Shown piece by piece: positions 11,605 to 22,474 of a stretch of DNA of 64,000 bases. The stretch is from positions 52,987 through 116,986 of the forward strand of contig WPIO01000296.1 of NCBI GenBank assembly GCA_009760855.2, given 5' to 3'. This stretch comes from Cristatella mucedo. Lineage: Eukaryota; Bryozoa; Phylactolaemata; Cristatellidae. Both the position numbers and the translations under genes were made by a program. Positions within the stretch are counted from its first letter, which is position 1, and every line of letters starts with the position of its first letter. The notes beneath the pieces are model-generated. The model was not told the origin of the DNA. It worked only from the letters and a program-made list of their open reading frames with translations, and made no database searches.

Positions 11605-11817
11605 TTTGGAAACAAACAACAGCTTCCTAAGCATAAATACAAAAGCCCTAATGATGATGAAATAATCCTTAGCATTTTTGTAAAGCTAAGTAGCTTAAAT
11701 GAGCTTGCTGCTGAAGAGTTCCTTACAGACGTTCATCTTCGATGTCCATATATTCAAGACGTCCTCGAAAATGAACATAAACTATACGTGGAGCTCACCG
11801 GACTGTTATTACTATGA
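11605..11817 (+). other. Unrecognised 71-codon open frame, coding-like
   Basis: Plus strand, open from a TAG at 11602 to a TGA at 11815, with no ATG near its start. The peptide has ordinary protein composition, for example LAAEEFLTDVHLRCPYIQ and LYVELTGLL. No GT donor or clear acceptor bounds it, and I do not recognise it. It may be a fragment of a retrocopy or transposon inside the intron of gene X, or chance. The antisense strand over 11730-11800 also has a short open frame ending at a GTAAGG donor, so strand is not secure. Confidence 0.25.
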
Positions 11818-12369
11818 CACCCGAGGAAGGAAGCTGGACCATTGAAACATGTAGATATAATTTGTTTGTGTTGTACTCTAAAAGAAAGTCAGCTCAATTC
11901 AGACACTTCAGTTGAATCACATACCTCTGGCCCACGACCTTGGTCATTTAATAAGCAGCACTACCTCTACTGCAAGCCATCAAGTACAATCCCAGTCTAA
12001 GATTGAAGAATGTATTCCACGGTGGCCTTCAAAGAATTTATAGAGCTCTCTGATATTATCTAGGCTATAATATTGCAATTCCACATTTTTGAGCTAACAA
12101 AACAGTCACTAGGCCACTGCAGCCCATGGTGACTATGGCTGCATGGCTAGTTAAAAAATCCGAGAGCTTCAAATGTGTGTCTCCATCTCCTTTGCTGATG
12201 AAACTGCAATAGCTCCAGGCTCTGCAGAAAGCAGGCTAAATTAGGAGCGTGTCGTTGAGACAACCGAGTAAATTAACAGCTGGAACTCCAAAAGGTAGGC
12301 TGATGATAACGTTTGGGAGCCTGGTGGTCACAAATCAATACTGGGAGTATAATGCCGACAGCTATAAGG

Positions 12370-12900
12370 GCTGGAAGGGATCAAAGCAAAGGTACACTTG
12401 AGTGGCATCTGTAGAAAAGTGAAAACCTAGATTTTGCTAGGCAATCACATCGGAAAGAGGGAGAGTATAACCCGCGAAAAGAACAGGACCAAGCACAGAG
12501 CCTTAAGGTACCCCATATTTCAGAGGTACTTCGGATGATCATTGCCCATTCACATCGATACTCTGGAGTCTCCCACTGACATAGGACCTGAATCATTGTA
12601 GTGCAGTACAAATGATGCCAGGGCGAGAAAAGAGGATGGCAACAAGGACTTGGTGGTCGAGAGCCCCGAAAGCTGCCTAAAGATCCAGGATAACAAGCAG
12701 AGGTACTCTACCTAAGTGTGCATTCCTAAATAAGTTGTTATATACCCTAAGCAATACTGACTCTGTGAATCGATTCGTTATCTAATCAGAATATAACTTA
12801 ATAGGAAGGTTTAAAGATTCAATTTAGGAGTTCAGCAGGTCTGCCATGACTCGTTCAAGGGTCTTTGACATAAAAAGTAGAAAGGAGGCTGGGCGAATAG
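12370..12900 (-). mobile_element. LINE-A reverse transcriptase fragment, decayed
   Basis: Minus strand. The segment corresponds to the RT palm of LINE-A: a phrase equivalent to the YADDTQLY region near 12395 (here STDATQVY), the VLGPVLF region, and the [13 protein letters not shown] region further right. Stops and frameshifts break it. It corresponds to the same region as the copies at 38.7-39.3 kb and 50.3-50.7 kb. It is not the 3' end, so it was cut out by later rearrangement or deletion. Confidence 0.65.
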
Positions 12901-12999
12901 AAAGGTCTAATAAGTGCTTTTGGAGACATGTATGCATGATATGCATATTGTACAAGATATTGAAGAATGTTTCAAAATGTATTAACATACAGACTATGC

Positions 13000-13165
13000 T
13001 TTAGCGATGTATTGCCTAAACTTTAACGACCTTGCTCCCAAGGTCCAGGGTTCGAATCCTCTGGCTGGCAATTCTTTATCGCTGCTGAAAGCGGTTTTGA
13101 TAACCGCAAAGGCTCTTTTGTCGCCATGAAAAAGAGGCTGTTAAGTCAGCTAGTATTACTTATTA
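13000..13165 (+). repeat. SINE-A copy
   Basis: Plus strand. A strong B box (AGGGTTCGAATCCTC) lies near 13047, then the conserved SINE-A body with the pair GGTTTTGATAACCGCAAAGG and the ending AAAGAGGCTGTTAAGTCAGC, then short T/A repeats. The A-box half is decayed. Confidence 0.7.
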
Positions 13166-13483
13166 TTATAACTTGGATCGACTATATCTCTGACGAGCAT
13201 CTAGAGAATTTAAAGAAAACAAAATGACATTCCAGCTGGTTTAACTAGAAATAAAATACTGACTATGCTACCAGAAAATACTCCCAACGAGTTTAGCATA
13301 TCACTAATTTACTTGATACACACAAATATCAACTCTTGTAAGATGCCAAAGACTCAACTTTAAGCAAATGAGTAGAAATGTTTCCTTTCTATGGTTAGCT
13401 TCAAAGTGCACGACTCAGTATCGCCAAAGAATCAGCAAACCAAGATTGAGTCATCACTAAGGTGCAACTTAGGAGGTACATAC

Positions 13484-13714
13484 CTTGATATAAGAATCCA
13501 TAGATGTAAACTTCACACAGCCCAAACAAGTTCTCTTTTGTCGGGCCGAGGTAAACTGCAACCTTTTTACCAATGGCTAAAGATGTACAGGAATAGCTGG
13601 TGCCGGTTGCACTAGGACTGTTAGCTGAGTAGGCACAAGTACTCCAAGAATTAGGATTCGGATCGCCTTGTGTATCGTTGGTGTACAGGATAGAGAAATT
13701 CGATAAACGGTATG
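13484..13714 (-). CDS. Gene X exon: second half of F-type lectin domain
   Basis: Minus strand: excellent acceptor (TTCTTTTTTTGTAG) before 13714 and GTATGT donor after 13484. The exon is 231 bases, phase 1-1, and fully open over 77 codons. It encodes YRLSNFSILYTND, a Ser/Asn-rich loop with two cysteines, and the diagnostic ending GKKVAVYLGPTKENLFGLCE followed by VYIYG, which is the C-terminal half of the FTP/F5-8C jelly-roll. The split codon from 15961-16185 completes alanine and gives the continuous reading ANRNGDFAYRLSNF. NFS and NDT sequons agree with an extracellular fold. It has no start codon, so a simple ATG-to-stop ORF search would miss it. Confidence 0.82.
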
Positions 13715-14183
13715 CTACAAAAAAAGAATTTCTGTGAACAGTACTTTATAGTTATGCTCTTTTGCCGACACCACTTGTTTCAAGTTAAGGCAATTCAAGA
13801 AACAAAGATATGCATGATAACATGCCAAGATCGGAACTGCAACGAACTACTGCCACTGTGTGACTTAGTCATAGAAATTAATAATCCTTGGTCAACCTAA
13901 AACGATGCATAAGTGGCTAACCTACGCAAGATTTTGTTAAGGAAGAACCTATCATCGACCAGGTTTGGCATAGCACTGGGTATGTCCATATCTAGAAGTC
14001 CATACGCTTGCATTTAAATCTGAACTTTACAACGATGGTACAAATAAGAGGGTCAAGCTAAGTAGCTCATGCAAGTTTCTCGATCTACCGAGAGTCAAAA
14101 CATATAGCCGATTTAAACCATAGCACCCTAGGGTTTGAGTTATATAAATATTATTGCAAAATAGTTTGCAAAATATAGAATAC

Positions 14184-14330
14184 AGAACATAGTTTGCATA
14201 GCGCCCTAGGAGAGTTGAACCTCTTTTAAGATGCTGCATATAAGCAACGAAGCTCGTGCCTGTGGCCTTCAAATACAGTCACCTTAACCTTGGTCGTGAG
14301 GGCAAGTTAATCACTGCTCCAAACCAGCAC
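14184..14330 (-). repeat. SINE-B, diverged
   Basis: Same order as the other SINE-B copies on the minus strand: a head ending near CTGGTTTGGAGCAGTGATTA, a degraded B box, then the hairpin tail (GCGCCCTAGGAGAG complement) and TTTGCATA. It lies in the intron between the two lectin half-exons. Confidence 0.55.
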
Positions 14331-14461
14331 GGGACTAAGACCACTAAAGCAATCAACAAAGTATATCTTGGCACAGCTTCAATTAACATGAATAGGTACG
14401 CGACTAATGCAACATTCAGACCAATATAACCCTGCACTGACACCATAAACGTAAAAGAATT

Positions 14462-15116
14462 ATTAATAAAAATACATTCGTGTAGCACACTCAGAGAACT
14501 TAATCTCTTTCTAGGCACTTTATAATTTGCTGCAAAGGAAGCATGATCCAACGGTTTGTGGTAGGATTCTCGATAAACAAGAAGAATAACATGGCTATGG
14601 GTGACATGCGCAGGGTACGCATGTGAACATGGTTAGTAGCAGAGTGTGCACTGTCAGCACATAAAAGCCCACAAAGACGAATCTAAAGAACCCACCAGTT
14701 GCTGAGATAGAAAAGGTTTATAGCTTCGTTTCAATTGTATTAGGTTCAGGATTTCGTGAGGCCACGGGAATTAAATTCCAGCCTTTGGGAGCATGCGAAA
14801 TAGAGGTGCTGCCTTCAAAAACTTTGAGGCCCATACGAGGTATTGGGAAACGGTTAGATTCCAAAAAACAAGAGGAGATACGATGCTTCGCCAGGCGGTG
14901 CAGCAGATCTGATAGGTCGACTGGAATAAAAAATGAAAGGACCTAACAGTGAGAGACAGAATCTTAAATTCAATGCACTGCTCTACTGGGAGCAAGTGCT
15001 GGTCGGGCACAAATGGTGTGATGTTGCAATAGCTGACCCTCATACCACTCAAGACAGACACGCCTATCTGCAAAGTTGTGCACCAATTGTAGACGCCTGA
15101 TTGAAAGAACGGTAGG
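14462..15116 (-). mobile_element. LINE-A 3' half
   Basis: Minus strand, from the ATT-type tail (14462) through the hairpin and 3' UTR into the C-terminal coding region (words equivalent to KVLSLTFRSLHS, NLKSF, KAWNS), with frameshifts. It is followed immediately by another LINE-A copy in the same orientation. Confidence 0.75.
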
Positions 15117-15117
15117 C

Positions 15118-15760
15118 CAGCAATAATAATAATAACAATAATAATGCACTTAATAAAGCGCCCTCAGAGAACTCAATCTCTTTATAGGCACTTACAAAAG
15201 TTGAGACACAGAGCTAAAGAATGAAGGGACCTAAAAGTAAGTGACAAAACCTTAAAGTCGATGCTTGCCTGGGAGGCAGTGCAGGTCGGCAAGAAGTAGT
15301 GTGAAGTGGCAGCTGCCGAGATCGCGACAGACAAACCTAGCTGCATAGTTTTGAAATAACTGTATGCACGTGAGTGCACCTACCGGGATACCAACAAGCA
15401 ACGAGTTACAGAAGTCGAGACAGGATGTCTCGACGATTGAACCAATTTGGATGTCGCATTTCTGTCTAAGCAAAAGCACGAATTTTAGCAACAGCATGTA
15501 GCTGAAGGTAGGCAGACTGTGGAGCTGACGTGGTCGTCTAATGAAAGGTCACTTTTAAACACAACACCAAGATTGTGCATAGATTTAAAAGGAGACAGGC
15601 TTGTGGAGCCAGTTTGAGAAATGGGTTTTCCAATTTCTGAATTGCCTTCGGTTTGCCCATACCTAGTAACTTGATTTTAACATCCTTCAATTTTAGAAGG
15701 TTTGCTGCGATTAATGTGTCAATGTTTTCCATGCATGCAGAAGGGGAAGCAATCGTCAAA
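15118..15760 (-). mobile_element. LINE-A copy with internal deletion
   Basis: Minus strand. A second tail of AAT repeats (15118-15145) and a hairpin are followed after about 50 bases by the C-terminal domain and thumb region, up to the AANLLKL/LLGMGKP equivalent. About 400 bases of 3' UTR and coding sequence present in other copies are missing near 15195. The two adjoining copies look like nested or tandem insertions. Confidence 0.72.
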
Positions 15761-15960
15761 AAGAAATTCACCCACCAAGTTATGCTTGATAAGAAACAGT
15801 GTTCTTAAATCCAAAAGCGAAAACGCACAATCACATAATACATCAGATCTCAGAACATTTTTGACAAAATAAACAGCTTGAGGGTGTTCAGTGATATGCT
15901 CTGGGGAGTTTAAAAAGAACGGTGTTATAAACCACAAAATCTCTGAAAGTTTTCACTCAC

Positions 15961-16185
15961 CAAAGTCCCCATTCCTATTCGCTATAGTGATATTCGTAAT
16001 TTGATACACTTCCGTTGCATTCGACAGGGTGACGTACCACCAGGCATTAGATGTCTGACCCTCCGCAGTATGGCTGCAATGTTGTTTACTAGATGCCGAT
16101 TCCAGTAAACCGTCGACCGCCAACCTGGCTGGGTTAGTGTCAATTGTTGATGACTGCACTGCTGGTTTTCCAAAGGCATGGTTCC
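15961..16185 (-). CDS. Gene X exon: first half of F-type lectin domain
   Basis: Minus strand: acceptor TTTTTTCTTAG before 16185 and donor GTGAGT after 15961. The exon is 225 bases and phase 1-1. It encodes HAFGKPAVQSST, ARLAVDG, CSHT, WWYVTLS and ITNITIANR, the ordered signature of the fucolectin/tachylectin-4/pentraxin-1 (F-type lectin) family. Known members bind fucose or related sugars through His, Arg, Asp and Arg residues and a calcium site near the A.DG motif. Here the Arg...Arg spacing (NR to YR, across the intron) is kept, but the Asp sits one residue later than in the canonical R-x-D motif, and the adjacent Cys pair of typical members is missing. Fucose binding is therefore uncertain. 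Two N-glycosylation sequons are present. Confidence 0.85.
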
Positions 16186-16539
16186 CTAAGAAAAAATAAC
16201 GTAAAGAATACACAAGAAAACATGCAATGAGGTACTATGCAGTCTTACTTAAAGGTCTTCCTTGCGGCAGTTAAATCAACTGAGACAACATGCTAATAGT
16301 AAGGTTCCCGAGCTAGATCGAGTAAATACACTCGGAATTATTTTGGCAATATTTCTTTGTAAGTTGCATAACAAGAAACCACGTTTTGACGTAGGTGGTA
16401 TTTATTCCGGTAATAATTTTTTGCAATGTGCTTAAAAAGCAGGGTAATTAGGAACTAACTTGGAAAGAACTGTGGAGAAATTGCAGAACGCAGAAAAAGA
16501 TGGATTGTCACATTTTTAGTTGGGATTCAAGAGACTCCG

Positions 16540-16725
16540 GTCAACTTGAACAGATCTTATTAGTGCGACCAACGCTATCGTAAGCAGTGATGAAGACGGT
16601 CACATCACTGTCCTGGTCCTGATCAATCTATCAGCATCGTTCAACAATCTTGATTACAGTGTCCTACGACGTGAACGACTGAGTATAGCCATCGGTCAGA
16701 TAGACGAGGCACTGATGTAGTTCAC
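16540..16725 (+). mobile_element. Decayed LINE reverse transcriptase fragment
   Basis: Plus strand. The translation includes DEDGHITVLVLINLSASFNN, a diverged version of the RT phrase [17 protein letters not shown], with the surrounding DDGN-like residues as in LINE-B. A stop lies near 16719. It is more diverged than the LINE-A and LINE-B copies here, so it may be an older third family. Confidence 0.5.
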
Positions 16726-16965
16726 CTTTACCTTTTCCGACCACGATCAATCCATCTTCTGTAGTGGTGAAATTGCCAGAGTAGCAAGCACTCTAATGAT
16801 GCAAGATGGACCTAGCGAATGGTAGTTAAAGACCTGGTGAAAGTAACTTGAAATTGGTATGTTGCTTAATAACGATTTGGTGCATGACTCTGAGTAGAAT
16901 GCATCACTTGCCAAGTCATTGACAGTCAAGCCTAGCTGTAAACTTTCCGTTAACACTAAGAATAA

Positions 16966-17100
16966 TAATAGAATTCATTTGTATACTGCCGTAAGAGAAC
17001 ATAATCTCTATTCAGGCACTTCAGACATACCTGGGGGCTCGAGCCCACGACCTCGGCCCGACCTTGGTCGGGACGAGCACCTTAACCACTGGGCCAAACC
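16966..17100 (-). repeat. SINE-B
   Basis: Minus strand: tRNA-like head with A box TGGCCCAGTGGTTAAGGTG and B box GGCTCGAGCCC, hairpin tail (GAATAGAGATTATGTTCTCT) and TATACAAATGAATT end at 16966. Its head abuts a LINE-A tail at 17100. Confidence 0.78.
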
Positions 17101-17205
17101 TGATAAAGCGCCTTCAGAAAACTCAATCTCTTTCTAGGCCCTTTAGATTCACTGCAAACGACAGAATGGTATTGCACTGGCTAAAATACTCGAAAGAATG
17201 GAATC
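17100..17205 (-). mobile_element. LINE-A 3' tail fragment
   Basis: Minus strand. Only the terminal hairpin (GCGCCTTCAGAAAACTCAAT complement) and a short piece of 3' UTR remain. The (ATT)n end is replaced by the SINE-B, which suggests insertion of the SINE into, or at the end of, this copy. Confidence 0.6.
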
Positions 17206-17829
17206 GTGGAAATGTAGATATAATTTATATTTATGGACCCGTGTGGCTTTTGTATCCTTTAACAAAGCAAGCTAAGCTTTCATAAAGTTGCACAGCTAAA
17301 ACTGACCGAACTCGTCTGTGGAACTGATGAGAACATCCGCTTAGAGCTCGTCATGGAGTAGAACTTTCCCACTACAAAGGGATGGGACAGAAAATAGGGG
17401 CTGATCGAAAACTTTTTAAAGAGTTGGGCTTTCGAGGTTCTGACTCAAGCTTTTGCCCAAGTTGCTAGCCTTGACCAAGGTCAAAATGAATGCATATGAT
17501 GACAAAAGTCATAGGATCCAGGAACGAGGCATTTGTGAAGCCCCTAAATGTTCTTAAAGTTCTCTTAGGGCATTCAAAAGATTTATTATGTTTGCATATT
17601 TGTACCATTTAAGTGACCTAGCAACGAAAGTCAATCATTTGAATACAGTAGAGCTACTTTTTTTTAATTCCATCGCTAATGGATATAGTGTCGTACATGA
17701 CAGAGATAGAAGCAAGCCAACCATTCAAAATTAAAGCTTAACAAAGACTCTCATCCTAAACTAGTTTATCATTGTCTAAACCAAGGCATAAAGTATTAGC
17801 TTGCTTTAGATGAAGTTTTTAATTCGAAT

Positions 17830-18085
17830 GCTCCATACAGTTTCTTCAAACGGACAAGAAGAAGAATACGTGTGGACACTGCATGCTGCCACTAAGCACA
17901 CTTGCATGCATGTCACCCCTAACCATGTTATTAATGTTGTCTTTCGAGCATGATACCACTCACCATTCGATCGCACTTCCTTTGAAGCAAATTTAAAGGG
18001 CCTAGAAAGGGATTGAGTTCTCTGGGGTCCTTTATCCAGAGTATTATTATTATTAGTATTATTATTAGTAGTAGTATTACAAACA
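17830..18085 (+). mobile_element. LINE-A 3' end
   Basis: Plus strand: conserved 3' UTR words, then a hairpin in which the outer stem reads AAAGGGCC ... GGTCCTTT instead of AAAGCGCC ... GGCGCTTT (a paired change), then (ATT)n-type repeats to 18085. Confidence 0.8.
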
Positions 18086-18760
18086 GGGAAAATAAGTGAA
18101 CTAAACACTGAACCTCTAAAGTCACCTGATCATAATAAAACCTCAGGACCCTTGACATCGATGCTGTCCGACCAAGAATAAATAGCGTTCTCCCGATGCT
18201 GCTCTATTCTCAATTCTCAACTCTCTATTCTCAACATTTGTCTACTCCTATTTTCATAGTGTATGCAAGAAATCGATGTTGCCTATTTAAGGATATTTTT
18301 ATATGCATGTTGATTGCTTATCTGACGCATTAAGCAGTGACTTGCATGAACTGATTGACTCACTTTCTCTTGTGGCTCGTGTGGAGGAACCCACTCAAGT
18401 TAAGGGTCAAATATATGATTGAATTATCGCTAAAGTGAATATTATTATCACCTATCATTACAAATTCTGCTTCTCTGATCACATGCAGATCTTATTTAGT
18501 CTGTAGTGCATGCCCTATGTGCATCTAAAGTCACCTGATCATAATAAAAACGCAGGACCCTTGACATCGATGCTGTCCGGCCAAGAATAAATAGCTTTTT
18601 CCCGATGCTGCTCTATTCTCATTCCGACCAGTCGTCATTGGTAGAATGCTGTGACACGACACTTGCTGACAAGATCGACGAATTCGGCGTTAGACGTTTT
18701 ACGAGACAGAACGACTTTAACTACGATGCACTTCTTTCCAAGAAGCATCAAAAGTAGGGC
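18086..18760 (+). mobile_element. LINE-A endonuclease-RT linker with a direct duplication
   Basis: Plus strand. The sequence matches the linker region also seen at 26.1 and 54.3 kb (words equivalent to LSDH, CCSVP, LADTLDEL). A segment of about 97 bases beginning CTAAAGTCACCTGATCATAA occurs at about 18116 and again at about 18525 with only a handful of differences. The reading frame is broken. Confidence 0.65.
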
Positions 18761-20525
18761 TGCTTAAAAAAATTAGAGGTACTGCTTAAATATATGGGGA
18801 CCTGTCGGTTGCAGAAGCTGTATATAGTTTACGAAGCTATCAGTTAAACAGCAATCAGCACAATATTTTGTTCGTGAAAGTACAATAGAGGAGGTGGACG
18901 GTGGCTGCGCCGGCAGCCACCACCATCTCTGCTGAATCCAGTTGTGCCAAAACCATTTCTGCTGCCTCTACGGTTACTAAACAACAGCCAGCTCTAGCTC
19001 AGAAGCTCACTGTTGGCTAGGGTAAGACTACCCCCCTATTACCCCTGGTCAGACAGGATCAACCTAACAGGCTCTACATGTGTCTACTTGCTTAAGGGAA
19101 TTCAGTAGTTCAATAATTGCCTCGAGGCAGTTACTCTTCGACAGCTAAGATTTTGCTCCCACATCACTGTCACAATCTCCATATCGCTAGCAGGAGCATA
19201 TCGCTATGTTAAGACCAAGTGAAATGAGTAATGTTGAACGATGAGGCTGTTTTTAATTTACTTCTGCTTGTCTCGCCGAGTTTACAATAGGAACTTTGTC
19301 AGCCTCATGAAAACTCCAGTAGTTTGAATTGAAGCTATTACATGTGCATTGAAACATTGAAGAAAGAGCACTGCACTGATGCTGAGCCTGTGTGTTGGTC
19401 AGAGTGCATGGAACCCAAAGGAACCGACGTCTGTTGGCCTTGGGCTATATTGAAACGTTTCAGTCAGGCCAGCAGGCTTGAAGTTGGATATATTGTGACT
19501 ATTTGTGCCGACTTATGAGGATTCGTCTGCAGGCCTTGCACTATCATATCATAAAAAGAACCAGCAGTAAAATTAGTGGTCAGGCAATTGCAAGACATTT
19601 CATAATACATTCATCGACCAATGCTAAACTCACAAGAGCTGCTGCACGTAAATCTGCTAACGCACCCCCATGACTCGGGCTTTTTATCAATGCAAGCACT
19701 TTGCCCACGTGAAAAAGATTTTGCTAAAAGAAGACACTCTATTTAAAAGCAAAGCGAACTCAAAAATGAGCAAGCGCCAGATGAAGGCTGGCATTGTATC
19801 GGGACCTGTATTTAACTACTGTATTCAACTACTGCCTTGCTCCTATGTTTTGGGAATTTGGACGAGCACCGACTTTTTTGCTTTCGAAAACTCTCGATAA
19901 AAGCACATCGTTATCAAACTCCAGAGGTATGGAGCTGTTCAACTAGCATAGCCAAACAGAGCTACACATTGAACAAATAAAGACCGATGGGAACAAGAGC
20001 TTAAGACTCCAAAATTGGTATATACGGAAAGGTATTAAAGAATTTATTATGGTAGCAATGTCGTTCAATAATTGAACTGTTAAAAAAGAACGTCAAAAAC
20101 GAAGCTGCGACTTACTCCCATTCCAATCTCAATCAATCCGACACTAATATCAAATGAAATACGTCAAATTGTATACTACAGTAACGATGCTAAGCTATCC
20201 AGAAACAAGAAGGCGGCTTAGAAACATGTCTAACGTGAATCGCAGCTAATCGGACTTAAAGTTTCACAAAAACGGCAGCTCACATATAAAACAGAGGCTC
20301 GATGGTGAAAGAAGGGGAACGCCAGCAAGTCAATAAACATGCTACCTATGGTGGTATACTGCGCTATACTGTATGTTATACTATTATATACTGCAGCTTG
20401 AATAAGGGATTAGAAGCAATCGCGAAGGTCTGCATAGACTTACGACAGGACAAGCAAATAAATACTTCGGGCTCAAGCAGCTTGCAAATTCTGAAAGCAA
20501 ACAAACACGAGTAAATATTGCTTAC
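18761..20525. other. Intron of gene X, no confident feature
   Basis: No repeat family or exon could be named. A GC-rich inverted-repeat-like word (GGCTGCGCCGGCAGCC) lies near 18902. Open frames at 19670-19900 (plus) and 20302-20514 (plus) have no motif or splice support. Confidence 0.35.
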
Positions 20526-20651
20526 CAACTTGACATCCAGGACCGTACCAGCCTTTTTCACAGCCGTTAGAACAAAACCCGTTGAGAACATTACATGGTG
20601 CACCGTTCAAGCAATGGCACGGAAGAGATGATGCAAGGTCGCATAGCAAAG
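20526..20651 (-). CDS. Gene X exon: EGF-like module
   Basis: Minus strand: acceptor GGGTTTACCTTGTAG before 20651 and consensus donor GTAAG after 20526. The exon is 126 bases, phase 1-1, and fully open. It encodes seven cysteines in the order C-C-C-C-C-C-C with NGFCSNGCEKGWYGPGC, the hallmark of MEGF/scavenger-type EGF repeats. Splicing to 16185 makes a glycine codon and continues as CQVGNHAFGKP into the lectin domain. It is the most 5' exon I can place with confidence. A possible 52-base exon about 80 bases upstream (reading TIGWSVGSLKCI) fits the phase but has a weak acceptor. The signal peptide and start codon were not found. Confidence 0.78.
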
Positions 20652-20815
20652 CTACAAGGTAAACCCGACAAGCACGTCAAACTTAAGTCTATAACTATTT
20701 GCTAACAGAACATCCTATTTCGTTGACATTACCAATGCACTTCAGACTGCCAACCGACCAACCAATGGTCAATGAATGACTACGACAGCATTATGCCCAC
20801 TGGCAGGCCACATTG

Positions 20816-21215
20816 TATAATAATAATAATGAAATTAGCACTCATGTAAAGCTCCCTCAGAGAACCAAGGTACTTTCTAAGCAAGTTATACATGCTGCAA
20901 AAGAAACATGTCAATACGGTCAGTGATAACAGCATCAGCACAAAAAGGACGGTTTACAAGGAAGGAGCGGACTCTGAAAAAATTAGCATTTTAGGCTTAT
21001 GTTTAAAATGACATCAAGTCAGGGAATGTCGTGATGTCAGTCGGGAGTGAGCTCCTGGCTTACAAGCACACGAGGTAAAGACGAGACCTCCAGAAAACTT
21101 GAGGTCAGTAAGTGACAGAGCTAAACGAATTGACTCGGAAGAGTGGGTGGTACGATCCCTGGCCTGTTTAGGCAGTAGTTTAGTTCCGATAGGCAGGCTG
21201 GACCAAGGGGCAATA
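20816..21215 (-). mobile_element. LINE-A 3' end, decayed
   Basis: Minus strand: AAT tail complement at 20818, degraded hairpin, part of the 3' UTR, then after a gap the C-terminal coding region (equivalent of SYLSDLL ... KFSG). Confidence 0.6.
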
Positions 21216-21357
21216 AAGTATGAAATAATATATATCGTGCACTGCAGATGCACAAAAAACTCAGCAAAGTATATTATCATACGTTGATACCAGTATGAAG
21301 GACACTATCAAAGGTGCCCCGTAACCTTAGTCTTTATCGTGCATGTGTGTGACCGTG

Positions 21358-21359
21358 CC

Positions 21360-21409
<50 letters not shown>
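21358..21409. repeat. (AT)n(AC)n microsatellite
   Basis: A short run of AT is followed by about 20 uninterrupted AC units. Likely length-polymorphic. No gene is involved. Confidence 0.95.
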
Positions 21410-21413
<4 letters not shown>

Positions 21414-21902
21414 ACAGGCTCGGACGTGCACACGTACTCAAGCACGTGACAACATGTAAGTGCGCATGCACACATTGCTCAAAATGCCTGGTTGTCAAAA
21501 AAAGATTTCGAAACCAATTTCATGTAATTGGAGACACCGATAATGTGCTTATCCACCTAAGAGATCAAAGATCTAAACGGCAACTACATTCCATGTATTT
21601 CCAGCTAAGAAATTAAAGTGCACTGCGAAATCAAAAAGAGCTTAGCTTGGACTGTATCAAAGGCCGTATAGGCAGCTCAACCTCATTAGTTGAGCACACA
21701 CTTTTAAACCAGCGATTCAACCATACTCGTGGCACGGCACAGATAACAACTAAGCAAGAAACATAGACTGATGAAAACCAAAAAACATCTCTATAGGATC
21801 GTTTTGTTACTAGGCCAACAGAGAAGTACCAGCACCTAAAATACCCATAGACTGGAGACCATGGCCCTAAGGGCACGGTGTGATGCCGGTAATTATAAGT
21901 GA

Positions 21903-22082
21903 CTGAAATGGTGAGCCATGATGGCACGCTAGATAAGGCCGTTGCTTTTCACTACCTCGGTCCGAAGGTCGTTGGTTCCAATCCTGCCGCAAGCAATCTT
22001 TTATCTCCCTTGCATGCAGTGGTGATAGCCTTAGAGGCTTTTGTGTCGCTACATAAAAGAGGCTGCTAAATCAGCTATAAAA
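21903..22082 (+). repeat. SINE-A copy
   Basis: Plus strand: A-box region GATGGCACGCTAGATAAGGC, B box GTTGGTTCCAATCCTG, the body phrase GATAGCCTTAGAGGCTTTTG, and the end AAAGAGGCTGCTAAATCAGC with a short A run. Single copy, full length, about 175 bases. Confidence 0.75.
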
Positions 22083-22474
22083 AAGCAGCAGTGAAACGTT
22101 GAATAACACTTAAACAGTAAAGAAACACCCTAGGCACAGACCCTACGACGTTTACGGTTCTGCATACCAGCAGTGAAATCGACATATTCACATTAATCTA
22201 CACAGCTAAGACCTGGAGCTTGGGTATATCTTCTTCAAGGTGAGTGTTAATTCCTACGATCTAAATAATTAGCTCTGCCTAGACGACGACGACTGAAGAG
22301 CACTGTTTTACTGCTGGTCTAGCTGGATGCAGATAGAGTCTTAAGTATAGGAAAGCTAACTGGCTGTACAATGTCCATTAAAATTAAATGGCATACCCCC
22401 ACGAACAACCACTAGCGATTCCCTTTCCACTTCCTCCTCCAGAAGATCATGCCGGCCCAGCTAAGACTGTAATG

